NCBI GenBank assembly: GCA_037349105.1
Contig: JAYJMM010000053.1
Location: forward strand, 248,001-312,000
Reading direction: 5' to 3'
Origin: Limnomonas spitsbergensis
Lineage: Eukaryota; Chlorophyta; Chlorophyceae; Chlamydomonadales
Length of the DNA stretch: 64,000 nt
This document shows, in pieces, positions 59,236 through 64,000 of this stretch. The translations under genes and the position numbers were made by a program. A model generated the notes under the pieces. It ran no database searches. It had not been told where the DNA came from and worked only from the letters and a program-made list of their open reading frames with translations. Numbering within the stretch: the first letter of the stretch is position 1; every line of letters begins with the position of its first letter.

Positions 59236-62200
59236 CTCATCCGCAGACCGTGAACCCTACTCTGTTGGCCCTATACCCTTGACCCTAGACCCTGGCCCGA
59301 GGACCCTAGACCGTGGGCCCTAGACCGTGGACCCTAGCTGTTGGCCCTAGACCCGCGACCCTGGATCCTGGCCCGAGGACCCTAGACCGTGGGCCCTAGA
59401 CCGTGGACCCTAAACTGGTGGCCCTAGACACTGGACCCTAGACCCAGGATCCTGGCCCGCAAACCGAGGACCCTAGACCGTGGGCCCTCGACCGTGGACC
59501 CTTAACAGTTAGCCCTAGACCCTGGACACTATACCCTAGATACTGGCCAGGGGACCCTAGACCGTGAGCCCTAGACCGTGGCCCCTAAACTGTTAGCCTT
59601 AGACCTTGGACCCTGGATATTGGCCCGAGGACCCTAGACAGTGGGCCCTAGACCGTGTACCCTAAGCAGTTGGCCCTAGACCCTCGACCCTGGATCTAGG
59701 TCCGATGACCGTTGCCCGTGGGCCCTAGACCGTGGGCCCTAAACTGTTTGCCCTAGACCCTAGACCCTGGATCCTGGATCCTGGCCCGATGACACTCGAC
59801 CGTGTGCCCTAGACCGTGGACCCTTAACTGTTGGCCCTAGACCCTGGACCCTGTATCCTGGCCCGAGGACCATAGACCGTGTGCCCTAGACCGTTGACCC
59901 TAAACTGTTGGCCCTACACCCGGGACCCTGGATCCTGGCCCGAGGACCATGGACCCTAAACCGTGGACCCTATATTGTTGGCCCTAGACCCTTGACCCTT
60001 GACCCACGCCCGACGACCCTAGACCGTGGATCCTTAACTGTTGGCTCTAGACATTGGACCCTAGACCCTCGATCCTGGCCCGATGACCGAGGACCCTAGA
60101 CCGTGGGCCCTAGGCCGAGGACCCTACACTGTTGGCCCTAGACCCGGGACCCTGGATCCTGACCCGAGGACCCTAGACCGTGGTCCCTAAACTTGTAGCC
60201 CTAGACCTTTGACCCTATACCCTTATTCTGACCCAATGACCTAGGTCCCTAGACCGTGGACCCAAAAATGTTGGCCTTAGACCCTATAACCTAGCCCCTG
60301 GATACTTTCCCGATGGCCGAGAACCCTAGACCGAGGGCCCTAGACCGTGGGCCCTAAACTGTTGGCCCTGCTCCCTGGACCCTAGACCCTGTATCCAGGT
60401 CAGAGGACCGAGGAACTTAGACCGTGGGCTCTAGACTGTGGAACCTAAACTGTTGGCCCTAGACTGTGGACCCTAGACCCTAGATCCTGGCCCGCGGACC
60501 GAGGAATTATAATATGCCCTAGCCCGTGGACCCTTAACTGTTGGCCCTAGACCCCGGAATCTGGCCCGAGGACCCTAGACAGTGGGCCCTCGACTGTTGA
60601 CCATACACGGTTGACCCTAAACCCTGGACCCTGGATCCTGGCCCGAGAACCCTAGACCGTGGGCCATAGACCATGAACCCTAAACTGTTGGCCCTATACC
60701 CTGGACCCTCGACCCTGGCCCGATGACCCTATACCGTGGACCATAAACTGTTGGCCCTAGACCCTGGACCATATACCCTTATTCCTGGCCCAAGGACCTA
60801 GGTCCTTAGACCGTGGACCCAAAAATGTTGGCATTAAACCCTGTAACCTAGACCTTGGATCCTGGCCCGATGGCCGAGAACCCTTGACCGAGGGCCCTAG
60901 ACCGTGGGCCCTAAACTGTTTGCCCTGCTCCCTGAACCCTAGACCCTGGATCCATGCCCGAGGACCGAGGAACTTAGACCGTGGGCTCTAGACCGTAGAA
61001 CCTAAACTATTGGCCCTAGAATGTGGACCCTAGACCCTAGATCCTGGCCCGAGGACCGAGGAATTAGAATATGCCCTAGCCCGTAGACCCTTAACTCTTG
61101 GCCCTAGACCCCGGATTCTGGCCCGAGGACCCTAGACAGTGGGCCCTAGACCATGGACCATACACGGTTGGCCCTAAACCCTGGACCCTGGATCCTGGCC
61201 CGAGAACCCTAGACCGTGGGCCATAGACCGTGAACCCTACTCCGTTGGCCCTATACCCTATACCCTTGACCCTGGCCCGAGGACCCAAGACCGTGGGCCC
61301 TAGACCGTGGACCCTAGCTGTTGGCCCTAGACCCGTGACCCTGGATCCTGGCCCGAGGACCCTAGACCGTGGGCCCTAGACCGTGGACCCTAAACTGGTG
61401 GCCCTAGACACTGGACCCTAGACCCAGGATCCTGGCCCGCAAACCGAGGACCCTAGACCGTGGGCCCTCGACCGTGGACCCTTAACAGTTAGCCCTTGAC
61501 CCTGGACACTATACCCTAGAAACTGGCCAGGGGACCCTAGACCGTGAGCCCTAGACCGTGGCCCCTAAACTGTTGGCCTTAGACCTTGGACCCTGGATAT
61601 TTGCCCGAGGACCCTAGACAGTGGGCCCTAGACCGTGTACCCTAAGCAGTTGGCCCTAGACCCTCGACCCTGGATCTAGGTCCGATGACCGTTGCCCGTG
61701 GGCCCTAGACCGTGGGCCCTAAACTGTTTGCCCTAGACCCTAGACCCTGGATCCTGGATCCTGGCCCGATGACACTCGACCGTGTGCCCTAGACCGTGGA
61801 CCCTTAACTGTTGGCCCTAGACCCTGGACCCTGTATCCTGGCCCGAGGACCATAGACCGTGTGCCCTAGACCGTTGACCCTAAACTGTTGGCCCTACACC
61901 CGGGACCCTGGATCCTGGCCCGAGGACCATGGACCCTAAACCGTGGACCCTATATTGTTGGCCCTAGACCCTTGACCCTTGACCCACGCCCGACGACCCT
62001 AGACCGTGGATCCTTAACTGTTGGCTCTAGACATTGGACCCTAGACCCTCGATCCTGGCCCGATGACCGAGGACCCTAGACCGTGGGCCCTAGACCGAGG
62101 ACCCTACACTGTTGGCCCTAGACCCGGGACCCTGGATCCTGACCCGAGGACCCTAGACCGTGGTCCCTAAACTTGTAGCCCTAGACCTTTGACACTATAC

Positions 62201-64000
62201 CCTTATTCTGGCCCAATGACCTAGGTCCCTAGACCGTGGACCCAAAAATGTTGGCCTTAGACCCTATAACCTAGCCCCTGGATACTTTCCCGATGGCCGA
62301 GAACCCTAGACCGTGGGCCCTAGACCGTGGGCCCTAAACTGTTGGCCCTGCTCCCTGGACCCTAGACCCTGTATCCAGGTCAGAGGACCGAGGAACTTAG
62401 ACCGTGGGCTCTAGACTGTGGAACCTAAACTGTTGGCCCTAGACTGTGGACCCTAGACCCTAGATCCTGGCCCGCGGACCGAGGAATTATAATATGCCCT
62501 AGCCCGTGGACCCTTAACTGTTGGCCCTAGACCCCGGAATCTGGCCCGAGGACCCTAGACAGTGGGCCCTCGACTGTTGGCCATACACGGTTGACCCTAA
62601 ACCCTGGACCCTGGATCCTGGCCCGAGAACCCTAGACCGTGGGCCATAGACCATGAACCCTAAACTGTTGGCCCTATACCCTGGACCCTCGACCCTGGCC
62701 CGATGACCCTATACCGTGGACCATAAACTGTTGGCCCTAGACCCTGGACCATATACCCTTATTCCTGGCCCAAGGACCTAGGTCCTTAGACCGTGGACCC
62801 AAAAATGTTGGCATTAAACCCTGTAACCTAGACCTTGGATCCTGGCCCGATGGCCGAGAACCCTTGACCGAGGGCCCTAGACCGTGGGCCCTAAACTGTT
62901 TGCCCTGCTCCCTGAACCCTAGACCCTGGATCCATGCCCGAGGACCGAGGAACTTAGACCGTGGGCTCTAGACCGTAGAACCTAAACTATTGGCCCTAGA
63001 ATGTGGACCCTAGACCCTAGATCCTGGCCCGAGGACCGAGGAATTAGAATATGCCCTAGCCCGTAGACCCTTAACTCTTGGCCCTAGACCCCGGATTCTG
63101 GCCCGAGGACCCTAGACAGTGGGCCCTAGACCATGGACCATACACGGTTGGCCCTAAACCCTGGACCCTGGATCCTGGCCCGAGAACCCTAGACCGTGGG
63201 CCATAGACCGTGAACCCTACTCCGTTGGCCCTATACCCTATACCCTTGACCCTGGCCCGAGGACCCAAGACCGTGGGCCCTAGACCGTGGACCCTAGCTG
63301 TTGGCCCTAGACCCGTGACCCTGGATCCTGGCCCGAGGACCCTAGACCGTGGGCCCTAGACCGTGGACCCTAAACTGGTGGCCCTAGACACTGGACCCTA
63401 GACCCAGGATCCTGGCCCGCAAACCGAGGACCCTAGACCGTGGGCCCTCGACCGTGGACCCTTAACAGTTAGCCCTTGACCCTGGACACTATACCCTAGA
63501 AACTGGCCAGGGGACCCTAGACCGTGAGCCCTAGACCGTGGCCCCTAAACTGTTGGCCTTAGACCTTGGACCCTGGATATTGGCCCGAGGACCCTAGACA
63601 GTGGGCCCTAGACCGTGTACCCTAAGCAGTTGGCCCTAGACCCTCGACCCTGGATCTAGGTCCGATGACCGTTGCCCGTGGGCCCTAGACCGTGGGCCCT
63701 AAACTGTTTGCCCTAGACCCTAGACCCTGGATCCTGGATCCTGGCCCGATGACACTCGACCGTGTGCCCTAGACCGTGGACCCTAAACTGTTGGCCCTAC
63801 ACCCTGGACCCTGTATCCTGGCCCGAGGACCATAGACCGTGTGCCCTAGACCGTTGACCCTTAACTGTTGGCCCTACACCCCGGACCCTGGATCCTGGCC
63901 CGAGGACCATGGACCCTAAACCGTGGACCCTATATTGTTGGCCCTAGACCCTTGACCCTTGACCCACGCCCGACGACCCTAGACCGTGGATCCTTAACTG
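59236..64000 (+). repeat. Telomere-like-word satellite, right arm, with 1,980-bp higher-order repeat
   Basis: Units of CCCTAGACCGTGGACCC, CCCTAAACTGTTGGCCC and GGATCCTGGCCCGAGGACC. Long blocks recur at exactly 1,980-bp spacing with few differences: 59908 matches 61888, and 61091 matches 63071. That gives about 2.4 copies before the window ends. Inside each copy, smaller diverged duplications occur at about 550 bp (for example around 60230 and 60778). CCCTAAA matches the common plant/algal telomere word, but the array is not a pure telomere. Confidence 0.93.

Noticed and set aside
57575..64000. True telomere at the window's right end.
   Set aside because: The CCCTA words are degenerate, mixed with longer unit sequence, and change orientation. 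A telomere would be a pure short repeat in one orientation.

Overview
The window is nuclear DNA from a eukaryote, most likely a chlorophyte green alga of the Chlamydomonadales type. The evidence is dense GT-AG introns in GC-rich genes, a long Ser-Pro-Pro-rich (hydroxyproline-rich-type) extracellular stretch, Ig-like repeats fused to a polycystin channel, and abundant minisatellites. No bacterial operon, tRNA, rRNA or CRISPR array was seen. I built three intron-rich gene models by hand from conserved motifs, splice sites and codon phase. All exon phases agree in all three.

Layout. (1) 15970 down to 1, minus strand: a RAD16-type SNF2/RING helicase gene of 26 exons, whose C-terminal end lies beyond base 1. 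Its introns hold an 8-copy minisatellite (9169-9603), a 3.5-copy 218-bp tandem repeat (5990-6745), a 400-bp hAT-like MITE with an 8-bp target duplication (10419-10834), and a tandem copy series of one of its own 5' splice sites (1026-1240). (2) 15971-16684: a 0.7-kb divergent promoter region. (3) 16685-23157, plus strand: a complete 16-exon NIMA-related (NEK) kinase of about 684 aa. (4) 23158-24424: intergenic, with one orphan coding-like exon on the minus strand. (5) about 24425-56466, plus strand: a giant gene of 42 to 45 exons encoding about 3,700 aa. It has a Ser/Pro-rich stalk, Ig-like (HYR/DUF5011-type) modules, a polycystin-like extracellular domain, and a polycystin-type channel core with a divergent pore and a long loop between S2 and S3. 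One intron inside that loop holds 185 tandem 30-bp units (41041-46590) without a single indel. (6) 57575-64000: satellite DNA built of degenerate CCCTAGA/CCCTAAA-like words. It is in one orientation up to 58870, then a 44-bp-period spacer satellite, then in the opposite orientation to the end, where it forms a 1,980-bp higher-order repeat.

The genes do not form a pathway: one is DNA repair, one a kinase of a family often tied to cilia and the cell cycle, one a probable wall-anchored ion channel. The most unusual signals are the giant channel, the indel-free higher-order minisatellite starting 10 bp after its intron's 5' splice site, repeated duplication of 5' splice-site sequence into introns, and the inverted satellite at the right end. 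Exon boundaries are inferences from sequence only; no transcript data were available.
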